Numbered from the stretch's first letter, positions 46,490 to 58,179 are shown. The stretch: DNA of 64,000 nt from Ailurus styani (GCA_002007465.1 LNAC01000136.1:2534823-2598822), one strand, 5' to 3'. The notes: generated by a model from the sequence alone, not told the origin. Program-made: numbers and translations.

Positions 46490-47065
46490 TCCCTGGAATT
46501 TCCTAAGTGATGAGAGCAGTTAAAGTGTCTCTTGTTATGCTAATGAGGTGTGTTCTAGGTCCCAAATAAAGCTCAGGGTTGGTTGCCACAAGAAACAAAC
46601 ATGTGCTTAGAGGGTTGGAGCTTTCAGTCCCACACCCTTGACCTTCAGGCAGGGGAGTGGGGCTACTGGCTGAGTCAATCTCAATCGTCAATGGCTTACA
46701 ATTGAATCAACTATGCCTAAGTAATGAAACCTCCATTGAAAACCAAAAGGAGGGGGTTTTGGAGAGCTTCCAGGTTGGTGAACTTGGGGAGCGTGGTGTT
46801 CCCATCTACCTGTTCCTGAGTTATATCCTTTTACAATAAATCAGTAATCTAGTAAATAAAATGTTTCTCTGAGTTGTGTAAGCCACTCTAGTAAATTAAT
46901 CAAACCGAGGGAAAACTGTTTCCAGCTGTTAGAACCTCTGATCTATAGCCCATCGGTCAGAAGCACAGGTGATGGCTGATTTGTGATTGGCATCTTAACC
47001 AGGGGTGGGGAGGCATTCTTGTAGGACACTATTTCTGGAAGGTAGTGTCAAAATTGTGTTAAATT
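46490..47065 (+). mobile_element. Older LTR, left part (host of the retrovirus)
   Basis: LTR text of MaLR/ERVL style: 'gagtggggctactggctgag', 'gtaatgaaacctccattgaaaacc', 'gagcttccaggttggtgaac', 'ctgttcctgagttatatcc', 'caataaatcagtaatctag' (a polyadenylation region), 'ggtcagaagcacaggtgatgg', then 'ggtagtgtcaaaattgtg'. It breaks off at 47065 and resumes at 51698. The family name is not assigned. Confidence 0.75.
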
Positions 47066-47737
47066 TGTTAAGACGAAAACATAGACCCAACTTGAAAATA
47101 CCCTGAGCAGACAAAGACAGTTTAGTCATACCAGCAAAGTTTATTTAGCTTATCTTGCAAGGCTAACTGGACCTGAGTCATTTCTTGCTTAGGACTCTGG
47201 AAATCATAAGCAAACTTGAACTGTTTCCCAAGGTTAATATGGAGTAACCACTGACCAATTTCCTACCATCTGTTTTTTTTTTTTAAGAGTTATTTATTTT
47301 TAGAGCGAGAGCATGGGGGGAGGGGGAGAGGGAAAAGGAGAGGGAGAGATAGAGTCTCAAGTAGACCCTGTGCTGAAGGGGAACCCAATGTGGGGCTTAA
47401 TCCCAGGAGCCTGAGATCACAACCTAAGCCAAAACCAAGAGTCAGATGCTTAACCAACTGCACCATCCAAGTGCCCCTAATTTCATATCATTTAAGAAAA
47501 TTCTAACATTATAACCAATCACTGTGATGAATAAACAGTCACTGCCTTCTCACTTTATAAGCTGCTTTGTAGCAATATACCTCTGAGCCTCATCATGTTT
47601 TGGTTTGAGTTCTCCATATTCATCAACTGCTTTGTTGTCATTATTGTTGTTGTTTTGGTGTGGACACAATAAGCTTTTAGTCATTTCTACTTTGGTGACT
47701 CATTGGTTTTACCTCTGCTGTTTCTGAACACTTGACA
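47066..47737 (+). mobile_element. 5' LTR of the retrovirus
   Basis: Aligns along its length with 51164-51697 once their SINEs are set aside: shared 'ccctgagcagacaaa', 'cagtttagtcatac', 'ctgtttcccaa', 'atatcatttaagaaaattct', 'ataaccaatcactgtga', 'aataaacagtcactg', 'gcaatatacc', 'ttttggtttgag'. In the best-aligned 130 bases roughly one in ten differ by eye. 'accaatcac' and 'tataagctgc' sit where LTR promoter boxes could be. Confidence 0.88.
47271..47478 (-). mobile_element. SINEC inside the 5' LTR
   Basis: Reversed older SINE ('ttaagagttatttattttt', 'gagatcacaacctaagcc', 'ccaactgcaccatccaag'). Probable decayed target duplication 'aatttcctaccatc' (47257-47270) against 'aatttcatatcatt' (47479-47492). 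Absent from the 3' LTR. Confidence 0.9.
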
Positions 47738-47742
47738 TTTCA

Positions 47743-47760
47743 TGGTGTCAGAAGCGGAAT
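47743..47760 (+). other. Primer binding site, tRNA-Leu type
   Basis: 'tggtgtcagaagcggaat' lies five bases after the 5' LTR end. It matches the complement of the tRNA-Leu 3' end ('tggtgtcaggagtgggat') at 15 of 18 positions. ERV-L elements use this primer. Confidence 0.75.
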
Positions 47761-50700
47761 GCAAAGACGATGGACCACAGACTCTCAGGGCAGTGGGCAA
47801 TCAGCTGCTGGTACCCACAGAGCCCACGGAGCTCATTGCTTTCTTGCTAACCCTGGAGTTTGAGAGTAAGTCTCTTAGAGCTGAGCTCTGCTGCCTTTGT
47901 ATCCTGGGCTCACTAATTTTATTGTGCACATTTGCTTTCTCTTTGTCAAACCTATTTGTTGAAGCTTCTTTGTAAACCAACATTTTCTGTTCAAAGGAGG
48001 GGGAAACACGATTCCCTGTTTTGAAACAGCTGTTGAAAAACAAGGCCCCTCATATTTAAGATGTCTTAGGGAATCTAAAGGCAAAGATGGGTCCCACCTG
48101 CTCTTGAGACCAGGATCTTGTGCCTTTTTGGAAAACATGCCAACTTTTGGAATTGTAGTGACCACTCTGGGGAACTCTTGAAAAATACACCTTAAGGGGC
48201 ACCCTTAAAATAGAGAATACCACATCTCTGGAGACACTGGGATACATTCTTTGTGATATGCAGAAGCTTCTAAAAGATACAGTGATGTCAAATACAGCTC
48301 TAAAAGGATCCTTAGAGCACTCAAGTAAAAAGTCTTTAGTAAAAAATTCTAGCCATCTGAGCAGGTAACCTTAGTCTATCTGCCAGAAACATAATTTAGA
48401 TCCAACTATTCTTTTGAGCTTTGCATTACTATACATGAGACATGGCTAAAATTTTTAAAACAAAAGGTATAAGATCTCTATTTGTGTCTGTATGTTTATG
48501 TATGTGTGCATGTGTATGTTATAGATATGTAATATTTTTCTACCTTCAGATGGTATTGCCAAAATTAATTGGTAAAGAGCTCCATTTAATTGGCTTAAAG
48601 AACTTATGTAAATCAAGTATAATCTTAGAAATACAGAAACTAATTTATTTATTTTTTATTTTTATTTTTTTTTTTAAAGATTTTATTTATTTATTTGACA
48701 CAGAGAGAGAGATTACAAGTAGGCAGAGAGGCAGAGAGGCAGGCAGAGAGAGAGGAGGAAGCAGGCTCCCTGCCGAGCAGAGAGCCCAATGCGGGCCTCG
48801 ATCCCAGGACCCTGAGATCATGACCTGAGCCAAAAGCAGAGGCTCCAACCCACTGAGCCACCCAGGCGCCCCAGAAACTAATTTAAATGTTTTTCAAGTT
48901 CACATAATCTGGGATAATCTTTGATAAATAAAAGTTAGTTTAAGTTAGTTGATTCAATAAAAGCAGATGTAGCCTTAAAATTTGTCAAGAAAAGATGATG
49001 ATCATCTCTTTGATGTCTAATCAAGCATAATTGTTAAAAGCAAGTAATTAAATAAATGTAAATAAGGTAAAAGTTTATACTAAGCTAAACTAAATAACAG
49101 ATACTCAGTGAATATCCAAATCATTTCCAAATAAGATAAGCATTAAATGTTGGGCATCATCTTCTCATCTTCTTTTTTAGCTCTTTATACAGAGACAAAA
49201 GATATGTGGGCCTATGAATAAGCATGTTTTATGCCACATTAAAAAATGTACTGTGAGGAAGAAGAGCAGAGATTAGAGAAGGTTATGCAGGTGTTCACTA
49301 CTCTGCTAGCCTAGGGGCTGGCCAACAGGTGGGAGAACAGAATAAGACGTTAGAGACCTCACTGTGCCATTCTGCAAAGCTAGGAAAGCCCAAGATGCTA
49401 TAAATTAAGATCCAGGTGCTTAAGACAAAGCCTGATTAGGATGCTAGGAGTTGAAATCTCTAAGAAAGTAATGAAAATAAGATGAGGATATTATGGTGAT
49501 TGATGAAACATCCCATGCCATTCAACCCCCAATGCAAAGGAAAATTTTAAATAGCAAACACCGCAAAATGCCCAGGAGAAAACTCACATTTTTTCCCTCT
49601 GTCCCTTGAAGTTGTAAATCTTATCATGTCTTTGAAATGTAAACACCCCAGGAAATAACCAAAACTTTGCTCACAAAGCCTGAAGAAAAAACATACCTCT
49701 GTGAACAAAGATAAAACAATTACTGTTTCTCTCTACCTGAGCCTGTCAGAATTCAGAAACTCTTATTAAATATTCTTATTTTTCATGACAATATATGTGT
49801 TTGCATAAATTCAGTAAGAATCTGTTCTGCTTGCAACAGGACACAATTGGACAAGTCCTTGGCTTGGCTTCATAGCCAAGAGGCTTCTGAAATTCCAATC
49901 TGAGACACCTTATGAAAATTTCCAGCAAAGCAGATTTAAGAGACCTAAATAACCAATGGCTGTTCTGGCTGCATTTACATAAATAATCAGGCCAAATTTA
50001 TTAAAACTAGACTTAATTAGCAAGCAAGCCAGTCTTAACTGTGGTTACCTTTGATGGAATTGGAAATGCTTATAGAGAGAAAAATTAAATTTTAGTAATA
50101 CAACTTTGTACACATCAGATTCTAGTGCTGTTCACGATCTTTGAGGCTTGGTTTTTCTACCTGTAAACTGGGCTGCATCCTGAATTCTTCTAGGTTCCCC
50201 CAGTATGTGGGTAGACCTCTGCAAACTAACATTTGTAATTTTCTCCCACTCTTTTGACTTGGAATCAGTAGGAAGGAAACCAACACTGCCCTTTCCCCAA
50301 AACCACACCAGCTAAAGCAGGACAGCTTAGCATAAACTTCAGAGACATCACCACAACAGCTCATGCGTAGACCATCTTCATGCCTGTTGCTATGCAGCCG
50401 CTCGGAAAGATCACCAGAGACATTCACTCCACACCAGGACACTCTGTCCGATTGTCACCGCCTGCCCTCTCTCCATCTGAAGATGCTTAGAACCTGACAT
50501 CCACAAATCTTCTCAGCTGGCTGCGCTCCAAACTCAGACACTAAATTTATAATTTGCTCCAACTATTAACTTCTGTTTTTCTTTCATTTCCATAGAAATG
50601 CCTCTCATTAAATTATCAGACTGCTCACATCGTATGGAGATATCTATAGTAAAAACACACCTGCAACATCACCTCTTGAAGGAAAACATCCCCGTATTCA

Positions 50701-51150
50701 TCCTGTCTGAAGTAATCCTGAGGCTGTGAGATTGCTAGTGCATCATGTTGTGCCTATGTAAATAACTTTTTAAGAAAGTAGACCCCGGTTGATTTATTTA
50801 ATTGGTTGAATCTTGGCTCCAGCGAATCTCTGCTCTGGAGAATTTTTCAGTCCTTGCCTATTGTTCTCCTTCTAGTCAGCATGTGAATCTCTGTGGTGTG
50901 TTGGATACTCCCAAAGGGCTTTCAATGCCTGCTGGCAGCCACGCACATGCCAAATGGTATCCATCAGGATCAGACAACTGGATGAAATCAACGAAATCAG
51001 CAAGAACCACATCAATAATGACGAGGACTACAGAGCCCTCCGGCCTGATGACTCAACAGGAGAAACAGCAAATACGTGATTCTTCAGCCTGCCTGCATCA
51101 ATGGTGGTGACCAAGAATAATGGTTGGTCTAGCCTGCTGAGGACATGACC
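47761..51150 (+). pseudogene. Decayed retroviral internal region
   Basis: About 3.4 kb between the LTRs, including the SINE at 48648-48872. A 77-codon frame (47742-47975) opens over the primer site and has a donor-like 'gagagtaagt' at 47860. Near the 3' end, a 102-codon frame (50802-51110) overlaps a shorter frame in another register that ends by 51080. I could not place gag, protease, polymerase or envelope domains with confidence. The length implies large deletions. Confidence 0.55.
48648..48872 (-). mobile_element. SINEC, recent, in the retroviral interior
   Basis: Reversed young SINE with a small internal duplication ('aggcagagaggcagagaggc'). Flanking 'agaaactaattta' is exact at 48635-48647 and 48873-48885. 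The 128-codon frame at 48442-48828 runs through it and is not a gene. Confidence 0.96.
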
Positions 51151-51162
51151 AGAAAGGGGGAA
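51151..51162 (+). other. Polypurine tract
   Basis: 'agaaagggggaa' directly before the 3' LTR, where plus-strand synthesis is primed in retroviruses. Confidence 0.8.
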
Positions 51163-51163
51163 T

Positions 51164-51697
51164 TGTGAAAATCAAAAGCAAATGGAAACCAACCTTGAAA
51201 ATCCCCTGAGCAGACAAAACCAGTTTAGTCATACATTCAAAGTTGAACTTCGCTCATTTTGCAAGGTAACTTGACGTGGGTCGTGTCTTGCTTATATCTT
51301 GAAATTGTAAGCAAAACTCAAACTGTTTCCCAAAGTTGATAGTGGGTAACCACTGTTCATTTCCATATCATTTAAGAAAATTCTAGGAGCTCCTGGCTGA
51401 GCTCAGTCAGTGGATAATGCAACTCTTGATCTTGGGGTTGTGAGTTCGAGCCCCAAGTAGGGTACAGAGATTACTTAATAAAAATTTTTTTTAAAGAAAA
51501 TTCTAATATTATAACCAATCACTGTGAAGAATAAACAGTCACTGTCTTTTCAACAGATAAGCTGCTTTATAGCAATATACCCCTGAGCTTCATTCTATGT
51601 TTTGGTTTGAGTGCACTCAGTTGCAAATTGTCTTGGTGTGTACACAATAAAACATCCCTAATTACAACTTTGGTGATTTATTGATTTTACCTTGACA
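51164..51697 (+). mobile_element. 3' LTR of the retrovirus
   Basis: Begins 'tgtgaaaatcaaaag' and ends 'ttgattttaccttgaca'; homologous to 47066-47737. It carries its own short SINE and a polyadenylation-type 'acaataaaac' near 51645. Confidence 0.88.
51386..51493 (+). mobile_element. Short SINEC inside the 3' LTR
   Basis: About 108 bases: tRNA-like head ('ctcagtcagtggataatgc', 'aactcttgatcttggggttgtgag', 'ttcgagccccaagtaggg') and 'agattacttaataaaaa', without the CT block. This is a short CAN-SINE type unlike the others. Flanking 'aagaaaattcta' is exact at 51374-51385 and 51494-51505. Confidence 0.9.
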
Positions 51698-51800
51698 AAT
51701 TTTAGAACACCCAGCTCATGCTGGAGAATTATTTAGTGTGAGAACTCCTCGACACCCCCACACATTGAAATTGGTGACCAAAATCCTTAGTACGCAGCAA
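51698..51800 (+). mobile_element. Older LTR, right part
   Basis: Continues the sequence broken at 47065: 'gtgttaaatt' joins to 'ttagaacacccagctcatgc', then 'ggagaattatttagtgtgag' and 'cccccacacattgaaattgg', the expected end of that older LTR. Confidence 0.72.
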
Positions 51801-52925
51801 TGATTGACTAAGCAACAACACTCCAAGAGTCCTCAGAACATGGGAAGGAAACCGGGGGATAAGATAGAGGACACCCAGCTAAACTGGTGGGTTAAGTTCT
51901 CTGTGTCATTGTAATGCAAGTATTAAATAAAATATTGCCTTCCTTGTGGTCATAGGCAGGTAAGATAAAGAATCGAAGACTTCCTTTACATGTAGCAACA
52001 AAATATATTTCTGATCAAAAATGAGGACATGGGAGAGATGACTCTTAGTGAATGAATTACTTCCTGAAAATTATTGTATATACTGAAAATACATAAAATG
52101 AGAATAATGAAAACATCTTTAAGTCGTAGAAACATCTCTTGGTGAGAAGCCCATGCTCCTCCCTGTCCTCTCACCCCATTGATCTTTAATTAAGTCCAAG
52201 TTCTCTGTAGGCTTACAGTGAGATTTCATAAGTCTGGTAAATCCAGGATCTGTGGTATACTAAGCACTCCTGAACACTGACTTGCCACTGTTAGGCGTTA
52301 ATTCTCTCAGACATTAATTCACTCCCATTGTTTTTGAAATGCTCATTATATCATCCTCTGTTGAAACAATTTCACCCTTCTAAAGTGTGGGGTTTCCAAG
52401 CTCTTTCTAAATGTTATCTTTCCCATTCCTATTTCCATATTGTTTCACTTATTTTTAAATTTTTAACTATATTTCTCCATGTGGAAATAACAAACTACAA
52501 ACACGCAAAAACACAGGCCCAGCTGCACTGGCTGTAACATACTCCATCATGAGCAAAATTTGGAAAAAGAAACTTCTATATTTGTGAGCCATAAGCTGGC
52601 ACTGTATTTCCTCTTTTCTGAGGTCAATTTTTTGCAACACACCTACATTTGAAGATGTCTAATATAGAGAATTAGAACATCGTTAGTATGAGTAAATTGC
52701 AAATAGACTGAAAACAAGTCATGGGGGAGGCAGGATTGGGAAGATGTGGAGGGTTGCAACAATGCGCCAAAAGCATAGTAGAAGAGATCAGTTTAGATAG
52801 TTGGTTAAAAGATCATATTTTTATGACAAGCAACAGATACCCATAAGATTTTCTTGAGCTGGCAAAAAGCTTGCAAGATAGAGCTTAGTGTATAAGAAAA
52901 GAGATTATATTCCATTCCATAGAAC
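51801..52925. other. No feature recognised
   Basis: 1.1 kb of AT-rich unique sequence. Confidence 0.45.
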
Positions 52926-52929
52926 AGAA

Positions 52930-53330
52930 AGTTGAAGGTGATGGTGATGTAGAAACACATGGGTTTATTTTTCTTTTATACAAAAGGAACCTAAAAGTAG
53001 GCTCTCCAGGGCTCTCCAAAGGACCCATCAGAGACCCAAGTTCCACCTCTCTTTCTAATCTACTATACTTGGCACTGGCACCTACCCTCAATGTTACCTC
53101 AAGTTCCAAGATAACTGCCAGAACTCCAGTTATCACAACTACATTCCAGGCAGCTGACAGAAAGAAGAGGGTAAGAGCAAAAGGACACGAGTCTTTGAAG
53201 ACATTTCCCAGAAGTCTTCAGCTTATGTCTCATTGGCCCAGGTAAAGAAATACTGTGGTTGTTCTTCTTGTTTTCCCCAGCTGGGCACGCTGCCCAGGAA
53301 GAAGGGGAAAAGTGAAGCCTAGGTACACAG
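52930..53330 (-). mobile_element. Ancient interspersed repeat, family uncertain
   Basis: 'gacccaagttccacctctctttc', 'ccaagataactgccagaactccagttatcac', 'catttcccagaagtcttcagc' and 'ctcattggcccagg' follow a frequent old mammalian repeat with the same phrase order, but I do not trust my recall of its name. Confidence 0.45.
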
Positions 53331-53695
53331 TTAGCTATCTCTGCTCAGTTAGAAATGGTAAATGACAAAGTACACTTACTATGATAGACTCATGGAATTG
53401 ATTTTTATAGGTAGAAATGCAAGTGTTACTGACTCACCAGATAAAATTGCAGTAATGTATTATCCATTCTCTGAATCACCTATAAATATGTTTTGATTGC
53501 AGGCAATTGGAAAATTACATTCCAAGAAGACTTTTAAAGCTAATATTGTCAATAAGCCAAGAAAATTGTTTGAACATGTTTTTAGATCTTTAACTCAGAG
53601 TTGCTCACTAAGAATATTATTAAAATAGTTAAAAAATAATCAGAGAAGAACGTTTTGTTTCTTTATTGCTTTAGAGAAGAAGAAAATAGTTTTAA
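53331..53695. other. No feature recognised
   Basis: AT-rich unique sequence. Confidence 0.5.
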
Positions 53696-53699
53696 AAGC

Positions 53700-53990
53700 A
53701 GAATCAAAGCTATAAATACAGAGAACTGATGGTCGCCAGAAGGGGATGGGCAAAATGGGCGAAGGGGAGAGAAACATACAAGCTTCCAGTCATGGAATGA
53801 ATAAGTCATGGGAACAAAGGCACAGCATAGGGAATAGAGTCATTGATCTTGTCGCAGCATTGTATGGCGGCAGATGGGATCTACACTGCGGTGAGCACAG
53901 CATAAAAGAGAGAGAAGTTGAATCACTACGTTGTACACCTGAAAATAATGTAACATTTTGTCTCAACTATACTCAAATTTAAAAAGAAGA
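53700..53990 (+). mobile_element. L1 3' UTR fragment
   Basis: 'tacagagaactgatggtcgccagaagggg', 'acatacaagcttccagtcatgg', 'cacagcatagggaatagag' and 'gaatcactacgttgtacacctgaaaataatgtaac' are L1 3' UTR text (tggttgccagagg ... gtacacctgaaactaatataatg). Confidence 0.82.
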
Positions 53991-54584
53991 GCTTTGTTTG
54001 TTTGTTTTTAATCTATGAGTTCTTGGCTGCACGACTTTCGGGTGACAAAAATCAATGTTGATGGGGTATTTGCCCAAGGTCCGAGGCCATCCTCCTACAT
54101 GAGACGAAATTCAAATAATGTCCCTAATTAAAGCAGGACGAAAAATAAACACACATACACACTGGACCTTATACATTCAAATGAGAGTCATCATTCAAAA
54201 TAAAGGTTTTTGGCCCTCTTTTCTTCCAGGGTGGTTGAGGCAAAGAGAGGAGGCAAGGCAGGCCATGGTCTCAGTGGTGGCTATGAGCTTCATGGGGATT
54301 TTTGCTCCAAGACTGTTATCTAACATGATCAATGCTATATCCGTTAGAACTAGCTCCAAATGACTTTTCGTTGTTTCTAGTAAAGATTTGCCACCATTGA
54401 GGACACTGACATGGACAAATTAAGGCAAATCGATTCACCTTATCAGTCTTTGTTTCTTCATCTGAAAAATGATGAAGGGGGATGAGACGGATGATCTCTG
54501 GGTTCCCTTTCGGAATGACATTCTAAAACTCTGGAATCTCCTGTGCTAACCCAATGCCTTAGATCCTACACCTAGAAAACGTAG
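53991..54584. other. No feature recognised
   Basis: Unique sequence. The 81-codon frame at 54118-54363 has no motif. Confidence 0.5.
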
Positions 54585-54598
54585 AATTCATTATTTTA

Positions 54599-54858
54599 TT
54601 TTATTTTATTTTATTTTATTTTATTTATTTTTATTATTCGCCCCAGGGGTACAGGTCTGTGAATCATCAGGATTACACCTTTCACATCATTCACCAAAGC
54701 ACAAACCCTCCCCAATGTCCATCACCCATCCACTCTATCCCTACCCTCCCACCCCCCAGTAACCCTCAGTTTGTTTTGTGAGATTAAGAGTCCCTTATGG
54801 TTTGTCTCCTTCCCGATTCCATCTTGTTTCATTATTTTTCCCTCCCTACCCCCCCACA
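54599..54858 (-). mobile_element. Short young carnivore L1 3' end
   Basis: Reversed: a (TTTTA)n tail, 'gccccaggggtacaggtctgtg', 'aatcatcaggattacacctttcac', 'ccccaatgtccatcaccc', 'aatctt'-free end at 'ccctcccta'. Its sequence is the reverse complement of the UTR seen at 44640-44850. Flanking 'aattcattatttta' is exact at 54585-54598 and 54859-54872. Confidence 0.93.
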
Positions 54859-54872
54859 AATTCATTATTTTA

Positions 54873-55589
54873 AAATCTTAACTCCTTTGATTTCAATAAA
54901 AAATACAGATTACCCAAATCCCACATTCATATCATATGTATACACACATACAATATTCTATGTATGTGTACATGTATATGTATAAAATAAGTGATTACAC
55001 ATTTATATTAAAAATATATGGGAAATAGAAAAGTTCTACTAGTCAAAAACATAAGTTAATTTGGTCAGTTTATGTTACTTTGTTGTTACCTTCTCTCAAA
55101 TCAAGACCTCTAAGAGGGAAGGCAGTAGGGAAGGAAATCAACATGTGTTAAAAATTTCCTAAGAGTTAGGCAATGGCTAACAACTGTTGTTAATCACCAT
55201 GGTTTACAAAGGCTCCTAGAGTCATAAAGTCTACTAATTACCTCCCAAACAAAACAAAAATTTTTAAAGCAACTTTTAAACACCACCTAGCTTTTACCAA
55301 CCCACTACTGACTCAGTTCCACTTAATTTTCCCTTTAGCTTACTCTGAGTTTCAACACCTCAATAGGCACACATAATTCCCGGGGTTTTGTGGATATCAA
55401 ATATCAGCAAACACAGCTTTCACTCTGCTACGAGACTCCCTACCATGCCTTATCCGAAGAGACATTAAGTGTATACAAATACATGTGTTCTTTATAAAGT
55501 CTAAGCTCTTCTGTTCCAAATATTTCTTTGCCTATTTCCACTGAACTACAAACTTTATAAGCACAGATATGTCAGCTAACCAAGTCTGC
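54873..55589. other. No feature recognised
   Basis: AT-rich unique sequence with a TATG/TACA-rich stretch near 54935-54985. Confidence 0.45.
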
Positions 55590-55960
55590 AGGACAGGGTG
55601 CTCCCTGTTACTCTAGCTCAAAGCAGTATATTTTGGACATAAAAATCTTCGATACTTGAGATAAGTATTAAATTTATCTGAGAGGTTTCAATTTTAAACC
55701 AAATCAGTGTTTCATTTCTCACTCGCTGGATTTTTCTGTTTACCGAAGAAAAGAACGCTGTGTGCATTGAACCATTCAATCCATTTTGGTCGGATGTATG
55801 ATATTTTCCTTTCTAACAAAAGTGCCTGTAAATCCCAGGGCAGCCCCATGCTGTTTTTTCTTTAATGTAAATTACCACTGTGGACTGCTACTTACAAAGT
55901 TCAGTCAATAGATAAATTTCCTATGTCCCCTCCAGTCTTTCTGAGGGTAATTTCTCCAAT
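55590..55960. other. Candidate conserved non-coding element
   Basis: Repeat-free block with isolated CpG ('ccattttggtcggatgtatg', 'gtttaccgaagaaaagaacg') and no transposon text. Low confidence; based on texture. Confidence 0.2.
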
Positions 55961-56955
55961 CTAGCAAAACAGCTAGCTATAAATGAGATTTCTATGTTTA
56001 AAACAAAACAAAACATACAAACAAGCTGATTTGCACTGAAAACAATGGAACTCCTAGGGAATTATGGGCAGCTGAGCTGATGGCTCTAGGGGGAAACAGT
56101 TGTTGGTACAATGTTGCACACATCCAGTTTTTTCATATCTCTGAATTCCTGCTTGTGATGGTAAAGGAGGAACAAAGAGGAAGAAAAGATGGAGAAATAT
56201 TGCATTGCTATATAACCACCAATCAGAAGAAGGGAAAGATGTCAATGAGTCTAATAAGACATAAGTGAGCAAATATTTATCAGGGCCTTGAGGAAATGTG
56301 CAAAAAAAAAAACCCACCAAACAGCACATGGAATCATCATAAATTCATATAATCCTGATGAAAGCAAACACGAACTGTCTGCGATACTAAGAAGATCTAC
56401 TTGCCCTGTCCATGTCTTGGAAATTCTTAGGACAGTGGCATCCACAATCCAACTGAGAATCTTTAGAAGTGTGCTTGGCTCATCACCGATAATTATGATG
56501 CCCATTTCTGCTTTAGGAGATATTATGATTTTTTTCTAATATACTTGCATTTCTTAGAAATATCTTTTCAATGGCAATATCTTAACAAAGTTAATGAAAG
56601 TGAAGGAAAAAAAACTTACATTGATTAAAAACCAAAAAAGACATTTTGTGAGCAATTTTTGTTTGCAAATGACAGTCTACAATAGCTCTTTAAGTCAAAA
56701 TGTAATTTCCCCTCCCTCCAAAAAAGGTACCTTTGGAACACCCCCTAGCCAGGACCTACATGCTGTCCCTCTGTTCCGCTTAACTTTCCTTCCTAATGTA
56801 TAGCATTAATCTGAAGAACTCAACTGGGGGCCACACAAATACCCATTTCTGGCCCTGAGGAAATGTGTGTCTACGCCCCGCCCCCAATTTAGGATTAACA
56901 CAAACCACAAAAAAAATTGAAGTGGGAGAGGACTTGAGAGGGAAAGACACAGAGA
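55961..56955. other. No feature recognised
   Basis: Unique sequence with overlapping 62-91 codon frames on both strands between 56054 and 56539, none with a motif. Confidence 0.45.
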
Positions 56956-56962
56956 CAGATGG

Positions 56963-57336
56963 TGTGATGGGTCAAATTGTGTCTCCCCTCACCCACAAAT
57001 TCGTATGTTGAAACCTTAACCCCGAATATGTATTTGATATAGGGCTTCGAAGGAGGTAATTAAGGTTAAGTGAGGTCATAAGGGTGGAGCCCTAATCCAA
57101 TAAGACCCCTGTCCTTCTAAGAGGAAGGATGCCAGTAATGCAGAGGCACTGAGGAGGCTGTGTGAACACAGAAAAAAGATGGCCATCCACAAGCCAAGGG
57201 AAGAGCCCTGAGGAGAAACCAACCCTGCCAGCACCTTGATCTTGGACTTTCTAGCCTCAGAATCGTGAGAAAATCGATGTTCCGTTGATTAGGCCAGTGT
57301 GATATTTTGTTATGGCAGCCCTAGCAAACTAACACA
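56963..57336 (+). mobile_element. MLT1-type MaLR LTR
   Basis: 'tgtgatgggtcaaattgtgtc', 'ggaggtaattaaggttaagtgaggtc', 'gccctaatccaataagac', 'tggccatccacaagccaagg', 'caccttgatcttggactttctagcctc' and 'ttatggcagccctagcaaactaacaca' follow MLT1A along its length, TG to CA. Confidence 0.93.
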
Positions 57337-58179
57337 GATGAGGGAAAAAAAATGAACAAGTGCAAAGAGACGGGGGAAAGTAGAGTACATTTTTTCAAAT
57401 GACTGAATATGTTACAGGAAATAGGAATGGATATAAACCGAAGACAGATTTTTGACCCTGCACTGAAAAATTGGGCTTCTTATAGAAGATTGATCAGAAA
57501 GCCTGAGGACCAGAAGGCTTTCCTTGTTCCCGTGCCTGTCATGGAAAGAAGCTAATAAATTCCTACCCCTAAACACACTCCGAGATGTAAGGACAGAATG
57601 TTCCATTGGAGACAATTCGCCTTTCTCTCTCTTCCCTCTGTTGAAACTCCTGCTGCAGTTCGGGAAGTCTTGGCAGCTTATGCTCGTACCAATGGCCTGA
57701 AGCTTGTCAATTCATTTCTTTAAATCACTGAACATCTATTGGGAGGTAATAGAACCTGACAAATTGATGGACTCTAATAAAGCCCAGCTCTAGAAATAAA
57801 ACTGATTTAATTATCAGTCGAGTGTGTATGGTTAAGATGAGGCATGTTCAAGCTGTTCTATAGGATTTCAGGAGGGTGTCAGAAGTCATTTCTCAGAGAA
57901 ACAGCGTTACCAATTTGGGTTTAATACTTAGTGTGTTGTAATATTCTTGTTTACAACTCTATATCCACTTTCTGTGCTATGGGGCCATGTCCTATTCATC
58001 TTTCCCCTGTCCTCCCAAGGTCCCAGTACCTCACTTATTCACAGCAGCTTTACGTGCTTTTTTATTCAAACTTTACTCAATTAAAGTTTGCGAAATGAGA
58101 CAGTCTATCAATCAATCAATCACATTTAATGAGAACGTTTTTGTGACAGTGTGTACACCTGAGCCTTCCCTTCCTTGCA
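57337..58179. other. No feature recognised
   Basis: Unique sequence. Confidence 0.45.

Larger units (their letters stand above)
47066..51697 (+). mobile_element. Degenerate endogenous retrovirus with two LTRs
   Basis: A provirus skeleton, in order: 5' LTR (47066-47737), primer binding site (47743-47760), decayed internal region (about 3.4 kb), polypurine tract (51151-51162), 3' LTR (51164-51697). Both LTRs begin TG and end in 'cttgaca'. The internal region is far shorter than a full gag-pol and carries no long intact frame; the longest frames are 102-128 codons, partly in a SINE. Flanks read 'aaatt' before and 'aatt' after, consistent with a 4-5 base target duplication. The leucine-tRNA type primer site suggests an ERV-L relative, but class is unproven. 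It cannot produce virus. Confidence 0.85.

Noticed and set aside
48442..48828. 128-codon frame in the retroviral interior
   Set aside because: About half of it is a reversed young SINE, so it is not a retroviral protein.
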